Translations under genes and position numbers: made by a program | Notes under the pieces: model-generated | The model's database searches: none | What the model was told of the DNA's origin: nothing | What the model saw: only the letters and a program-made list of their open reading frames with translations | Part shown: piece after piece, positions 18,085-26,244 of the stretch | How positions within the stretch are numbered: the first letter of the stretch is position 1 | Layout: each line of letters begins with the position of its first letter | Assembly: GCA_965232255.1 (NCBI GenBank) | Contig: OZ246962.1 | Location: 2,170,001 to 2,234,000 of the forward strand | DNA from: Endozoicomonas sp965232255 | GTDB taxonomy: Bacteria > Pseudomonadota > Gammaproteobacteria > Pseudomonadales > Endozoicomonadaceae | Direction: 5' to 3' | Length of the DNA stretch: 64,000 nt

Positions 18085-18303
18085 CGAGCATCCGGAGTGC
18101 TTGTCGTTGAATTAGAGGGAGTGAGTAGATAATCAGGTGACGCCTAACCAAACATGGCACACGAATTGTCAACTAAAATAGCTGGGTTAATGTAAAGAAC
18201 ACCAAATCTGGATTCTGGGCGGGAACTTGTTCCTGAAAAAGCGTTCCAAATACATAAGGGGGTAGCGAATAGCAGCACTATACGTATGAGTGGAGAGCAC
18301 AAG

Positions 18304-19587
18304 ATGCATAAAAATTTAGCCCCCCGAATTTTACTTGCCCTGATTATGGGTATGTTCACAGGTATAGCTATCCAGCTGTTCTCCCCTACCTTCGGTGCCG
18401 TTCAAAGCTATTTGGTCAGTGGCCTGTTTCATGCTGTCGGCGTGATGTTTGTGGCTATGATCAAAATGCTTGTTATCCCGCTAATTTTTGTCTCCATTGT
18501 TCACGCCGTTTGCAGTCTGAACGACATAACCCAGGTTGGCCGCTTGGGGCTGAAGACTTTTCTCATCTACCTGGCCAACACCTTTGTGGCCATTATTTCG
18601 TCCATGGCGATCACGGTTATGGTTGCCCCTGGCACCAGTGCCAATCTTGGACAGACCGATCAGCTAATCCGTACAAGCAACAGTGAACTCCCTTCGTTGC
18701 TGAATATGCTGATCAATGTGGTGCCCGCCAATCCATTTCAGGCGGTGGTAGAAGGCAATATTCTACAAATCCTGTTCATGGCTATCATCATTGGCGTGGC
18801 CATAAAGAAGCTGGAAAACCACGAGACTCACAGCGTCAGCAATGCCTTTTCCCTGGCCAACAGTGTCATGATGAAACTGGTGGGCATGGTGATGAGTCTG
18901 GCGCCATATGGTGTCTATTTCCTCACAGCCAGGCTGGCCGCGACATTAAACGGCAGTAGCATTTTAAGTGTACTTTCTTATGTTCTGACCTGCCTGGCCA
19001 TTATGTGTTTGTGGTTGTTTGTGATTTATCCCATTCTCATTGGGCTGGTGATCAAGCGCTCGCCCATGGTGTTTATCCGCAATACCCGCGAACAGGTAAT
19101 GTTCGCGCTCTCCACCGCCAGCTCCAACGCTTCCATTCCCATCACTTATCAAACCCTGATTGAAAAGTTCAAAGTGCCAGAGCATGTCGCCGGTTTTACC
19201 GTACCGCTTGGTGCCACTATTAATATGTCTGGCTCAGCCATTTATATGACTGTTGCCGCCTTGTTTGTTGCTAATGCCTGGCATGTCAACCTGAGCTTGC
19301 TGGAAATGGGCACCATGGGATTCACCACTTTTTTGCTGGCTATTGCCACTGGCGGCATTCCTGGCGGTGCAGCGGTTTCCACCGGCGTTTTGCTGCACAC
19401 TATGGGGTTACCCGTTGAAGCTATGGCCATTATTCTGGCTACTGACCGGATTACTGATGCGGGTTGCACTGTCACTAATGTGGTCGGCAATACCGTTGCT
19501 GGCATTCTCTGTTCGGTGGGCGAAAAAGCACCAAAAATACCAACGATGGCGAGTAATACCAACGACAGCACGGTGCGGGATTTTTAA
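18304..19587 (+). CDS. Dicarboxylate/amino acid:cation symporter (DAACS family)
   Basis: About 427 residues with eight or more membrane segments. It matches the glutamate/dicarboxylate symporter fold: a serine-rich hairpin in LSTASSNASIPIT, the unwound helix GATINMSGSAIYM (NMxGS/T ion-site motif), the second hairpin ATGGIPGGAAV, and the helix ATDRITDAGCTVTNVVGN, where Asp and Asn bind substrate. The ATG at 18304 has GGAGAG nine bases upstream, better than the earlier in-frame ATG at 18286. It imports an acidic amino acid or C4-dicarboxylate with Na+ or H+; the precise substrate is not evident. Confidence 0.9.
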   Translation: MHKNLAPRILLALIMGMFTGIAIQLFSPTFGAVQSYLVSGLFHAVGVMFVAMIKMLVIPLIFVSIVHAVCSLNDITQVGRLGLKTFLIYLANTFVAIISSMAITVMVAPGTSANLGQTDQLIRTSNSELPSLLNMLINVVPANPFQAVVEGNILQILFMAIIIGVAIKKLENHETHSVSNAFSLANSVMMKLVGMVMSLAPYGVYFLTARLAATLNGSSILSVLSYVLTCLAIMCLWLFVIYPILIGLVIKRSPMVFIRNTREQVMFALSTASSNASIPITYQTLIEKFKVPEHVAGFTVPLGATINMSGSAIYMTVAALFVANAWHVNLSLLEMGTMGFTTFLLAIATGGIPGGAAVSTGVLLHTMGLPVEAMAIILATDRITDAGCTVTNVVGNTVAGILCSVGEKAPKIPTMASNTNDSTVRDF

Positions 19588-19800
19588 CAGTGTTCAGCAA
19601 GGGTAAAAAAGCTGATATGTGACCGGCTGGGATTAGCAAAAAGCCTACAAGAAAACGCTAGCCAACAATACGGCCAGAACGTGGCTTGCAATTGGCGTGT
19701 GTGGCTTGGCGGATAAAGTACCACGCCAACAAGCGGATGCTGACCCGGTTTGCCATATAATTAACGACGTATGTTGTTTATAATCAATCTCGGCTAAATG

Positions 19801-19864
19801 CCTGAAGACAACAATACTTGAACACAATAGGGCTTGAAGACAACAGGGCTTGAAAACGACACCC
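19801..19864. repeat. Four imperfect 16-bp tandem repeats
   Basis: Consecutive 16-mers start at 19801, 19817, 19833 and 19849. Each begins C(C/T)TGAA and continues (A/C/G)ACAA-like; the third unit is CTTGAAGACAACAGGG. The exact 16-bp phase is consistent with slippage or an array of protein sites. Confidence 0.75.
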
Positions 19865-19973
19865 GTAGCGATTGTGAGTCTGGCTGGCATAAGAGGCAGG
19901 TTTCTTATCCAGATGTCTATCCCGGCAGCTATCCAGATAACGGCGACCGTATTTAAAGATACGAGCCGTAAAC

Positions 19974-19982
19974 TGGTATACT
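19974..19982 (+). promoter_or_regulatory. Possible extended -10 promoter of thiE
   Basis: TGGTATACT matches the TGnTATAAT extended -10 pattern and lies 30 bp before the thiE ATG. A TTTAAA at 19952 is a poor -35 at 19-bp spacing. Confidence 0.3.
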
Positions 19983-20012
19983 CTGCCGAAATTTCCCCAT
20001 TGGGTATGGAAA

Positions 20013-20651
20013 ATGCACAGATTTCATGGACTTTATGGCGTTACCGACAGTCAATTGCAGCCTGATGACCGGATTTTGATCGAGACGGTGGAGCAGGCGT
20101 TGATGGGTGGTATGAAAGTTCTGCAATATCGCGATAAAAGCCTCGACGCGAGTAAAAGATTGCGACAGGCCGGGGCTCTGAAGGTACTCTGTCATCGTTA
20201 CCAGGCTCTGCTGATTATCAATGATGATGTTGAGCTGGCGCTGGACGTTGAAGCTGATGGCGTGCACCTTGGGCAGCAGGATAAGAGTCTGGCCAGTGCC
20301 AGGCAGCGCTTGGGTGATTATGCGCTGATCGGGATCAGTTGTGAAAACTCACTGGACAAGGCCAGGATTGCGGCACAAGAAGGTGCCAATTACCTTGCCT
20401 TTGGTAAATTTTTCCCGTCGCGCACCAAGCCTGATGCCAAAAACGCTGAGTTGTCCATCCTGACTGAAGCCCGACAACTGTTTGCTTTGCCAGTTGTTGC
20501 CATCGGTGGTATCACTCTGGAAAATGCGCCCAGCGTGATCAGTGCCGGGGCCGATATGGTGGCCGTGGTCAATAACTTGTTCGCAACGCAAAATATTCGC
20601 CAGCGTGCCCATGACTTTGGTGCGCTGTTTAATAACAATAAATCTGGCTGA
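20013..20651 (+). CDS. thiE: Thiamine-phosphate synthase ThiE
   Basis: This 212-residue TIM-barrel enzyme joins HMP-pyrophosphate and thiazole phosphate to thiamine phosphate. Visible family motifs are LQYRDK near residue 39, LIINDDVELAL, DGVHLGQQD (active-site region), and AFGKFFPSRTKPDA. The C-terminal phosphate-binding part VAIGGITLENA is also present. It sits 78 bp before hemL on the same strand, a linkage seen in other gammaproteobacteria. No other thiamine genes are here. Confidence 0.95.
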   Translation: MHRFHGLYGVTDSQLQPDDRILIETVEQALMGGMKVLQYRDKSLDASKRLRQAGALKVLCHRYQALLIINDDVELALDVEADGVHLGQQDKSLASARQRLGDYALIGISCENSLDKARIAAQEGANYLAFGKFFPSRTKPDAKNAELSILTEARQLFALPVVAIGGITLENAPSVISAGADMVAVVNNLFATQNIRQRAHDFGALFNNNKSG

Positions 20652-20729
20652 GCCGCCTGCCTGTGGCTTGGTATAAATCTTGTCTTTGGATGATTGCAGT
20701 CAAATTGCGCAAAGTAAGGAATGGTCACC

Positions 20730-22016
20730 ATGTCTCGTTCTGAAGAACTGTTTGAACAGGCCAGCGCGGTTATCCCCGGCGGAGTCAACTCGCCAGTCCG
20801 GGCGTTTAAGGGTGTCGGTGGCAAACCGGTCTTTTTCAAAAAGGCTCGGGGTGCTCGTCTGTACGATGTGGATGGCAAGGAGTACATCGATTACATCGGC
20901 TCCTGGGGACCAATGATCCTCGGCCATAACCACCCGGATGTGCAGGCAGCAGTGCGTGACCAGGCACTGGCCGGTTTGAGTTTTGGTGCACCTACAGAGC
21001 TGGAAACTCGCCTGGCCCGTATGGTGCGTGAAATGGTGCCCTCCATGGAGCTGCTGCGGATGGTGAACTCCGGCACGGAAGCAACCATGAGCGCCATTCG
21101 TCTGGCCCGTGGTTTTACCGGGCGTGAGCGCATTATCAAGTTTGCCGGTTGCTACCATGGCCACAGTGATGCGTTGCTGGTGCAGGCCGGCTCCGGCGCA
21201 CTGACGCTTGGCGTACCCAGCTCACCGGGTGTGCCGACGGCGTTGGCAGAGCTGACAATCACTCTGACGTTCAACGACCTGGTTGAGGTGGAGCAAGCCT
21301 TTAAACAGCTCGGCGATGAAATCGCCGGTATTATCGTTGAGCCGGTCGCGGGCAATATGAATTGTGTGCCGCCATTGCCCGGCTTTTTGGCAGGCTTGCG
21401 CAGATTGTGCGACCAGTACGGCGCAGTGCTGATCTTTGACGAGGTTATGACTGGTTTTCGCGTGGCATTAGGGGGTGCCCAGGCGCATTACGGTGTGGTT
21501 CCGGACCTGACTACACTGGGCAAAATCATCGGTGGTGGGCTGCCCGTGGGAGCGTTTGGTGGTCGTAAAGACATCATGGAACATCTGGCTCCGTTGGGGC
21601 CTGTGTACCAGGCAGGTACTCTGTCGGGTAATCCGCTGGCTATGGCGGCAGGACTGGCAACGTTAGAAAACCTGGCTGTGCCTGGTTTTCATGATACCCT
21701 CAGTGCCAAGACGGCCGGGCTGTTACAAGGGTTGCAGGAAAAAGCACAAGCTGCTGGTATTCCCTTTACCACTACCCAGGTGGGCGGTATGTTTGGTTTG
21801 TTTTTTACCGACCAGCAGGCAATCGACAGTTTCAGCGCAGTAATGGCTTGCGACAGCCAGCGCTATGCCCGATTCTTCCATGGTATGCTGGAACATGGCG
21901 TATACTTGGCGCCCTCCGCCTTTGAGGCGGGGTTTATGTCCATTGCCCACGGTCAGGCAGAGTTGGAGGCCACGCTGGCGGCCGCTGAACAAGCATTCGC
22001 CGGGTTGTCCCGGTGA
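20730..22016 (+). CDS. hemL: Glutamate-1-semialdehyde 2,1-aminomutase HemL
   Basis: About 428 residues. This PLP enzyme converts glutamate-1-semialdehyde to 5-aminolevulinate, the C5-route precursor of heme. It begins MSRSEELFEQA and continues VIPGGVNSPVRAFKGVGG, as in E. coli. The PLP lysine lies in TLGKIIGGGLPVGAFGG, and NSGTEATMSAIRLARG and CYHGHSD are PLP-contact motifs. The ATG at 20730 is preferred over 20721 because AAGGA is nine bases from it but adjacent to the earlier one. Confidence 0.97.
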   Translation: MSRSEELFEQASAVIPGGVNSPVRAFKGVGGKPVFFKKARGARLYDVDGKEYIDYIGSWGPMILGHNHPDVQAAVRDQALAGLSFGAPTELETRLARMVREMVPSMELLRMVNSGTEATMSAIRLARGFTGRERIIKFAGCYHGHSDALLVQAGSGALTLGVPSSPGVPTALAELTITLTFNDLVEVEQAFKQLGDEIAGIIVEPVAGNMNCVPPLPGFLAGLRRLCDQYGAVLIFDEVMTGFRVALGGAQAHYGVVPDLTTLGKIIGGGLPVGAFGGRKDIMEHLAPLGPVYQAGTLSGNPLAMAAGLATLENLAVPGFHDTLSAKTAGLLQGLQEKAQAAGIPFTTTQVGGMFGLFFTDQQAIDSFSAVMACDSQRYARFFHGMLEHGVYLAPSAFEAGFMSIAHGQAELEATLAAAEQAFAGLSR

Positions 22017-22053
22017 TTCCGATAATTCTACTGGTTACCACGTATTGCAAATA

Positions 22054-22698
22054 ATGAGCTCTCTAGCAATTTCTTATGCAGTGTTGGCATTTGCCAGCCT
22101 GTTTGCCGTTTTTTTGCTGGCGCAGCAGAAAGCATTCGCGCAGATGCACCGGTTTTCGGCCAAGGCAGCACTGCTGGGCTTTTTGATGATGGCATTGGCG
22201 GCCATTATGGGCACGCTTTATTACGGCATATCCACCGTCTGGCAAGGACCCCAGGAAATGCTCGCCACCGCTGCCATGTTCCTGGCACCCCCGCTAGTGG
22301 GCGTGGCTACTTGCCTTGGCATAACCACCAGGAAATGGAGTCCTCCGGCCTGGGGACGCATGATTTTGGGGGTATGCGTCGTTTATGAAGTGTGCCGATG
22401 GTATGGCCTTGATACTATTTACCGTGATTTACAGGTGGCGCTGGCATTGGCTTTAGCCAGCTACCTGTTGCTGCGTAGCGAGGTTGACACGAAAATAAAA
22501 GGGCTAATTGGTACCGGTATTGTCAGCTACCTCACTGGCGCCTTGATTATCGGTACGGAAGGCACATTAGCCGGCTATTTGCGACTGGACTTGTTCTGCT
22601 ACCTGGTTGGCCTGGGTAATCTGCTGCTCAGCAGCGGGTTGTATCTGCTTTTTAAAGATCGTCATCAGGGTCGTGATCAGACGGCGACCGGTAGTTGA
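22054..22698 (+). CDS. Multi-pass membrane protein of unknown function
   Basis: About 214 residues with roughly six or seven predicted membrane helices, the first directly at the N terminus (ISYAVLAFASLFAVFLL). There is no enzymatic or transporter motif that I recognise. Charged residues cluster in short loops and in the tail (KDRHQGRDQ). I chose the ATG at 22054 because the upstream part of the open frame overlaps hemL and is unlike a protein. It begins 37 bp after hemL and may be cotranscribed with it. Confidence 0.7.
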   Translation: MSSLAISYAVLAFASLFAVFLLAQQKAFAQMHRFSAKAALLGFLMMALAAIMGTLYYGISTVWQGPQEMLATAAMFLAPPLVGVATCLGITTRKWSPPAWGRMILGVCVVYEVCRWYGLDTIYRDLQVALALALASYLLLRSEVDTKIKGLIGTGIVSYLTGALIIGTEGTLAGYLRLDLFCYLVGLGNLLLSSGLYLLFKDRHQGRDQTATGS

Positions 22699-23056
22699 CA
22701 TAGTTTGGTGGCTCTCAGGCCCGCTGCATGCTTTTGCGCTGGCGATAAATAATAAAAGTCTTTTGTCGTTTGTTGACCAATAAATAACCTTGATCGCTTG
22801 AGTGTTGGTCAGGACCCTGTTATTTTTCCGCGCTTTTGGCGACCCTCGTTGAGTGGACAGCCCATGCAGCCGACAAGGTTTGTGTGCAGCTGCCGGATTA
22901 CACTGTCAAAGGAGTTGTCGGTGTGCCATCGAAATAGCCTTGGTAATGGGACGTTTCCAGGCGATCGCCGTGGTGAGCGGGGCGGTCATAAGCTCTTGCC
23001 CTCAGGTCTGGCACGGTGACCAGGGTAGGAAGTGCCAGAGCATAAAGTTGAGAGTT
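22699..23056. other. Intergenic region upstream of the SPOR gene
   Basis: No recognisable gene. In Pseudomonas argS occupies this place. Short open frames here show no protein-like composition and I see no argS remnant. Confidence 0.5.
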
Positions 23057-23647
23057 ATGACATCCAAATCAAACAAGACCCCACGGGGAGCCAGTAAATC
23101 GAAGAACACCACTAAAGCTGTGACTAAACCGTTACCGAACTGGGGTTGGTTGTTGACGGGCCTGGCAATTGGTCTGTTTATCGCTTTTTTGGCCGGACTG
23201 GCACCATCGGCTATTGATGTGCGTACCGTGGCTGACCGGCTTGCTACCGCAGGGCAAGAAGCGGAGCAGAACAGTAAGAGCGAGCCGGTGTTTGACTTCT
23301 ACACCCTGTTACCCGAGTCAGAGGTTACGGTGAGCGTCGCCGGAGAACCGGTGACGGGCGCACCTGCAGTAAAAAATCCGCAGCAGAAAAGCACCACATC
23401 GCCCAGCATACCCAAACAATACCTGTTGCAAGCCGGTTCTTTTCGCAGCTTCAAAGACGCAGAACGGCTGCGGGCCAGACTGTTGCTTGAAGGGTATATG
23501 CCCAAGGTTGAAAAAGTTACGGTGGGCAGCGGTGAAACCTGGCATCGCGTACAGTTAGGACCGTTTTCTGATCGGGCGACCATCGAGAACATGCAGCAGG
23601 TTTTGGCCAGTCAGAACGTGGATACTCTGCTGTTGCAGCTTAAGTAG
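23057..23647 (+). CDS. SPOR-domain membrane protein, FtsN-like
   Basis: About 196 residues with a basic cytoplasmic N terminus, one membrane segment (WGWLLTGLAIGLFIAFLAGL, residues about 31-50), a linker, and a C-terminal SPOR domain (from YLLQAGSFRSFKDAERLRARL to the end). SPOR domains bind denuded peptidoglycan at the division septum. Bitopic architecture and position before hslV match the FtsN-like gene of Pseudomonas. The ATG at 23057 follows a weak GAGAG. Whether it is the essential divisome FtsN or a paralogue cannot be told. Confidence 0.85.
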   Translation: MTSKSNKTPRGASKSKNTTKAVTKPLPNWGWLLTGLAIGLFIAFLAGLAPSAIDVRTVADRLATAGQEAEQNSKSEPVFDFYTLLPESEVTVSVAGEPVTGAPAVKNPQQKSTTSPSIPKQYLLQAGSFRSFKDAERLRARLLLEGYMPKVEKVTVGSGETWHRVQLGPFSDRATIENMQQVLASQNVDTLLLQLK

Positions 23648-23694
23648 CGCCAGCGTCCAGCGGCACAGGGCCAGGTGAGTTTCTCCTGCGCCCC

Positions 23695-23724
23695 CTTGAT
23701 TATTAAAATTATCTCCCCAATATA
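23695..23724 (+). promoter_or_regulatory. Sigma-32-type heat-shock promoter of hslVU
   Basis: The -35 CTTGAT (23695-23700), a 14-bp spacer and the -10 CCCCAATAT (23715-23723) fit the RpoH pattern CTTGAA-N11-16-CCCCATNT. Predicted initiation near 23731 leaves about 30 nt to the hslV GTG, with AAGGAG in the right place. Confidence 0.75.
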
Positions 23725-23761
23725 CCCCCTCGTTATCGATTTTTTTGTTAAGGAGCGAGCC

Positions 23762-24304
23762 GTGGAACAGTACCGTGGCACAACTATCCTGTCAGTTCGT
23801 CGTGGCGACAGTGTCGTGATTGGTGGTGATGGTCAGGTGTCGTTAGGTAATGCCGTCATCAAAGGCAATGCCCACAAAGTACGTCGTCTGTACCAGGGCA
23901 AGGTTATTGCCGGATTTGCCGGTGGCACGGCCGATGCCTTTACCCTGTTTGAGCGTTTTGAAGCCCAGCTGGAAAAGCACCAGGGGCGGCTAACCAAGTC
24001 GGCGGTTGAGCTGGCCAAAGAGTGGCGTACTGAGCGTGCTCTGCAAAAACTTGAAGCTATGCTGATTGTTGCCGATGCCAGCGCATCGCTGATCATAACT
24101 GGCAACGGCGATGTAATGGAGACTGAAGATGGCATTCTGGCCATCGGGTCCGGTGGCTTTTTTGCCCAGGCTGCGGCCAAGGCGCTATTCCACAATACGG
24201 ACATGGGCGCCCGGGACATCGTCGAAAAGAGTCTGGGAATTGCCGCAGATATCTGTGTTTACACCAACTCCAACCAGGTTATCGAAGAGCTTCTGACTGC
24301 CTGA
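23762..24304 (+). CDS. hslV: ATP-dependent protease peptidase subunit HslV
   Basis: This 180-residue proteasome-like peptidase forms a double hexameric ring with HslU. After the initiator and Glu-Gln-Tyr-Arg-Gly, the sequence contains TTILSVRRGD. The catalytic N-terminal threonine of other HslV proteins corresponds to this TT pair, after propeptide removal. GFAGGTADAFTLFERFE and the AIGSGG segment are typical. I chose the GTG at 23762, which has AAGGAG seven bases upstream; the longer open frame is untranslated leader. It is 30 bp before hslU and is expressed from the sigma-32-type promoter at 23695. Confidence 0.96.
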   Translation: MEQYRGTTILSVRRGDSVVIGGDGQVSLGNAVIKGNAHKVRRLYQGKVIAGFAGGTADAFTLFERFEAQLEKHQGRLTKSAVELAKEWRTERALQKLEAMLIVADASASLIITGNGDVMETEDGILAIGSGGFFAQAAAKALFHNTDMGARDIVEKSLGIAADICVYTNSNQVIEELLTA

Positions 24305-24334
24305 AGCTGCTGTTATTTACTGCGAGTTCCCCAT

Positions 24335-25672
24335 ATGTCAGATATGACACCCCGTGAAATTGTCCACGAGCTGGACAAGCATATTATTGGTCAGGACGGT
24401 GCCAAGCGTGCTGTCGCTATTGCCCTGCGTAACCGTTGGCGCAGAATGCAGCTCAGTGAAGAGTTGCGCAATGAGATCAGCCCCAAGAATATTCTGATGA
24501 TCGGCCCGACCGGCGTTGGTAAAACCGAGATTGCCCGTCGTCTGGCCAAGCTGGCCAATGCACCGTTTATCAAGGTCGAGGCCACCAAGTTCACCGAGGT
24601 GGGCTATGTTGGCCGTGATGTTGAATCCATTGTCCGTGACCTGATGGACGCAGCAATCAAAATGCTCCGCGAAATGGAAATGGAGCGCGTTCGTCACCGC
24701 GCCTTTGACGCTGCTGAAGAGCGGATTCTGGATGCCCTGTTACCACCGCCGCGCACCTTTGGCGAAGAGTCTCAGCCGCAAGACAGCTCAACCCGTCAGG
24801 TGTTCCGCAAAAAGCTGCGTGAAGGTGATCTGGACGAGAAAGAGATCGAGATCGACGTACGCGAAGCGCCTATGGGCGTTGAGATTATGGCACCTCCTGG
24901 CATGGAAGAGATGACCAGTCAGCTGCAGAACATGTTCTCCAACCTGAACACCGGTAAGTCCAAATCGCGCAAGCTGAAGGTGAAAGACGCCATGCGTCTG
25001 GTGCAGGACGAGGAAGCGGCCAAGCTGGTGAATGAAGACGAGCTGAAAACTCGCGCTGTGGACGCTGTGGAGCAAAATGGCATCGTCTTTATTGATGAGA
25101 TCGATAAAGTAGCCAAACGTTCCGGGTCCTCCAACGCCGATGTGTCCAGAGAAGGGGTGCAGCGCGACCTGCTGCCGCTGATCGAAGGTTGTACCGTATC
25201 CACCAAGTACGGCATGGTGAAAACCGACCATATTCTGTTCATCGCTTCGGGCGCTTTCCACTTGGCCAAGCCGTCTGACCTGATTCCTGAACTGCAAGGC
25301 CGACTGCCCATTCGCGTCGAACTCAAGGCGCTGACCTCTGATGACTTTATGCGCATTCTGACCGAGCCTGACGCCTCTCTCACCGAGCAGTACCAGGCGC
25401 TGATGAGCACTGAAGGGCTCGGCATTGAGTTTACTGAAGACGCCATCCGTCGTCTGGCCGAAGTGTCCTGGCAGGTCAATGAGCGCACTGAGAACATCGG
25501 CGCCCGTCGTCTGCACACCGTGATGGAACGCCTGCTGGAAGAGGTTTCCTTCAGCGCTGCCGATCTGGCTGCTGCCCAAGAGGGTACACCGTTGAAGATT
25601 GATGCCATCTATGTGGACGAGCATCTCGGTGAACTGGTTCAGGATGAAGATCTGAGCCGTTATATCCTTTAA
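24335..25672 (+). CDS. hslU: ATP-dependent protease ATPase subunit HslU
   Basis: This 445-residue AAA+ unfoldase feeds substrates to HslV. It has the Walker A motif GPTGVGKTE near residues 56-64, the pore motif GYVGRDVES near residue 90, and the inserted I domain (about residues 110-240). Walker B is FIDEIDKVAKR, and the sensor-2 arginine lies in GARRLHTVMERL. The C-terminal LSRYIL tail docks into HslV. Length equals E. coli HslU (443). Cotranscribed with hslV. Confidence 0.97.
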   Translation: MSDMTPREIVHELDKHIIGQDGAKRAVAIALRNRWRRMQLSEELRNEISPKNILMIGPTGVGKTEIARRLAKLANAPFIKVEATKFTEVGYVGRDVESIVRDLMDAAIKMLREMEMERVRHRAFDAAEERILDALLPPPRTFGEESQPQDSSTRQVFRKKLREGDLDEKEIEIDVREAPMGVEIMAPPGMEEMTSQLQNMFSNLNTGKSKSRKLKVKDAMRLVQDEEAAKLVNEDELKTRAVDAVEQNGIVFIDEIDKVAKRSGSSNADVSREGVQRDLLPLIEGCTVSTKYGMVKTDHILFIASGAFHLAKPSDLIPELQGRLPIRVELKALTSDDFMRILTEPDASLTEQYQALMSTEGLGIEFTEDAIRRLAEVSWQVNERTENIGARRLHTVMERLLEEVSFSAADLAAAQEGTPLKIDAIYVDEHLGELVQDEDLSRYIL

Positions 25673-25723
25673 TTAATTCGCCGCCGGCTGCCTTCTGAGC
25701 CGGCCTCTGCTTCAGGTTGCTTT

Positions 25724-26098
25724 ATGACACTACCGGTACCATCTGCCATCAAACTACACAAACGGTCCCGACTGTTAGAGGTTCACTTTGGTGCCGACAT
25801 TTTCCAACTTGAAGCGGAGTTATTGCGAGTATTAAGCCCGTCAGCAGAAGTCCGTGGACATGGTCGTCCGGTGTTGCAGACTGGTAAGTTGCACGTTGCC
25901 ATCACCGGTGTGGAGATGGTTGGTCAATATGCCATTAAACTGATTTTTGATGATGGTCACGACAGTGGCATTTATGATTGGGGCTATTTATACGAGCTTT
26001 GTCACAATCAGGAATCCCTGTGGCAGGATTATTTAACCGAGCTGCGTTCAGCCGGTGCCAGTCGCGACCCGGATGTTTCCGTGGTACGTCTGTTATAA
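25724..26098 (+). CDS. DUF971 protein (gamma-butyrobetaine hydroxylase-like N-terminal domain)
   Basis: This 124-residue stand-alone DUF971 domain has the pattern LLEVHFG, then RVLSPSAEVRGHG, and VGQYAIKLIFDDGHDSGIYDWGYLYELC. This fold is found at the N terminus of carnitine-synthesis hydroxylases and in Fe-S-linked proteins. The stand-alone form immediately after hslU is conserved across gammaproteobacteria. Role unknown. It is 51 bp after hslU and probably in the same transcript. Confidence 0.88.
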   Translation: MTLPVPSAIKLHKRSRLLEVHFGADIFQLEAELLRVLSPSAEVRGHGRPVLQTGKLHVAITGVEMVGQYAIKLIFDDGHDSGIYDWGYLYELCHNQESLWQDYLTELRSAGASRDPDVSVVRLL

Positions 26099-26244
26099 GA
26101 ACCAGCCAGCGTGATTGTCAGGCACGCGATCTGCTATCGACTAAGATGAACCGCACACAATAATTGATCAGCATCAAGGCGCAAAGCCGCTCTCTGTGGG
26201 CGTCCGACAGTCTTGTGCGATCAACCAGTACAACGTGTGGTCTT

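Larger units (their letters stand above)
19588..20012. other. Intergenic region upstream of thiE
   Basis: No gene is seen in about 425 bp. It holds a 16-bp tandem repeat array (19801-19864) and an extended -10-like element (19974-19982). I see no thi-box/TPP riboswitch pattern. Confidence 0.55.

Noticed and set aside
19588..20012. TPP riboswitch upstream of thiE
   Set aside because: I looked for the conserved thi-box segments and a terminator or sequestering stem and did not find them.
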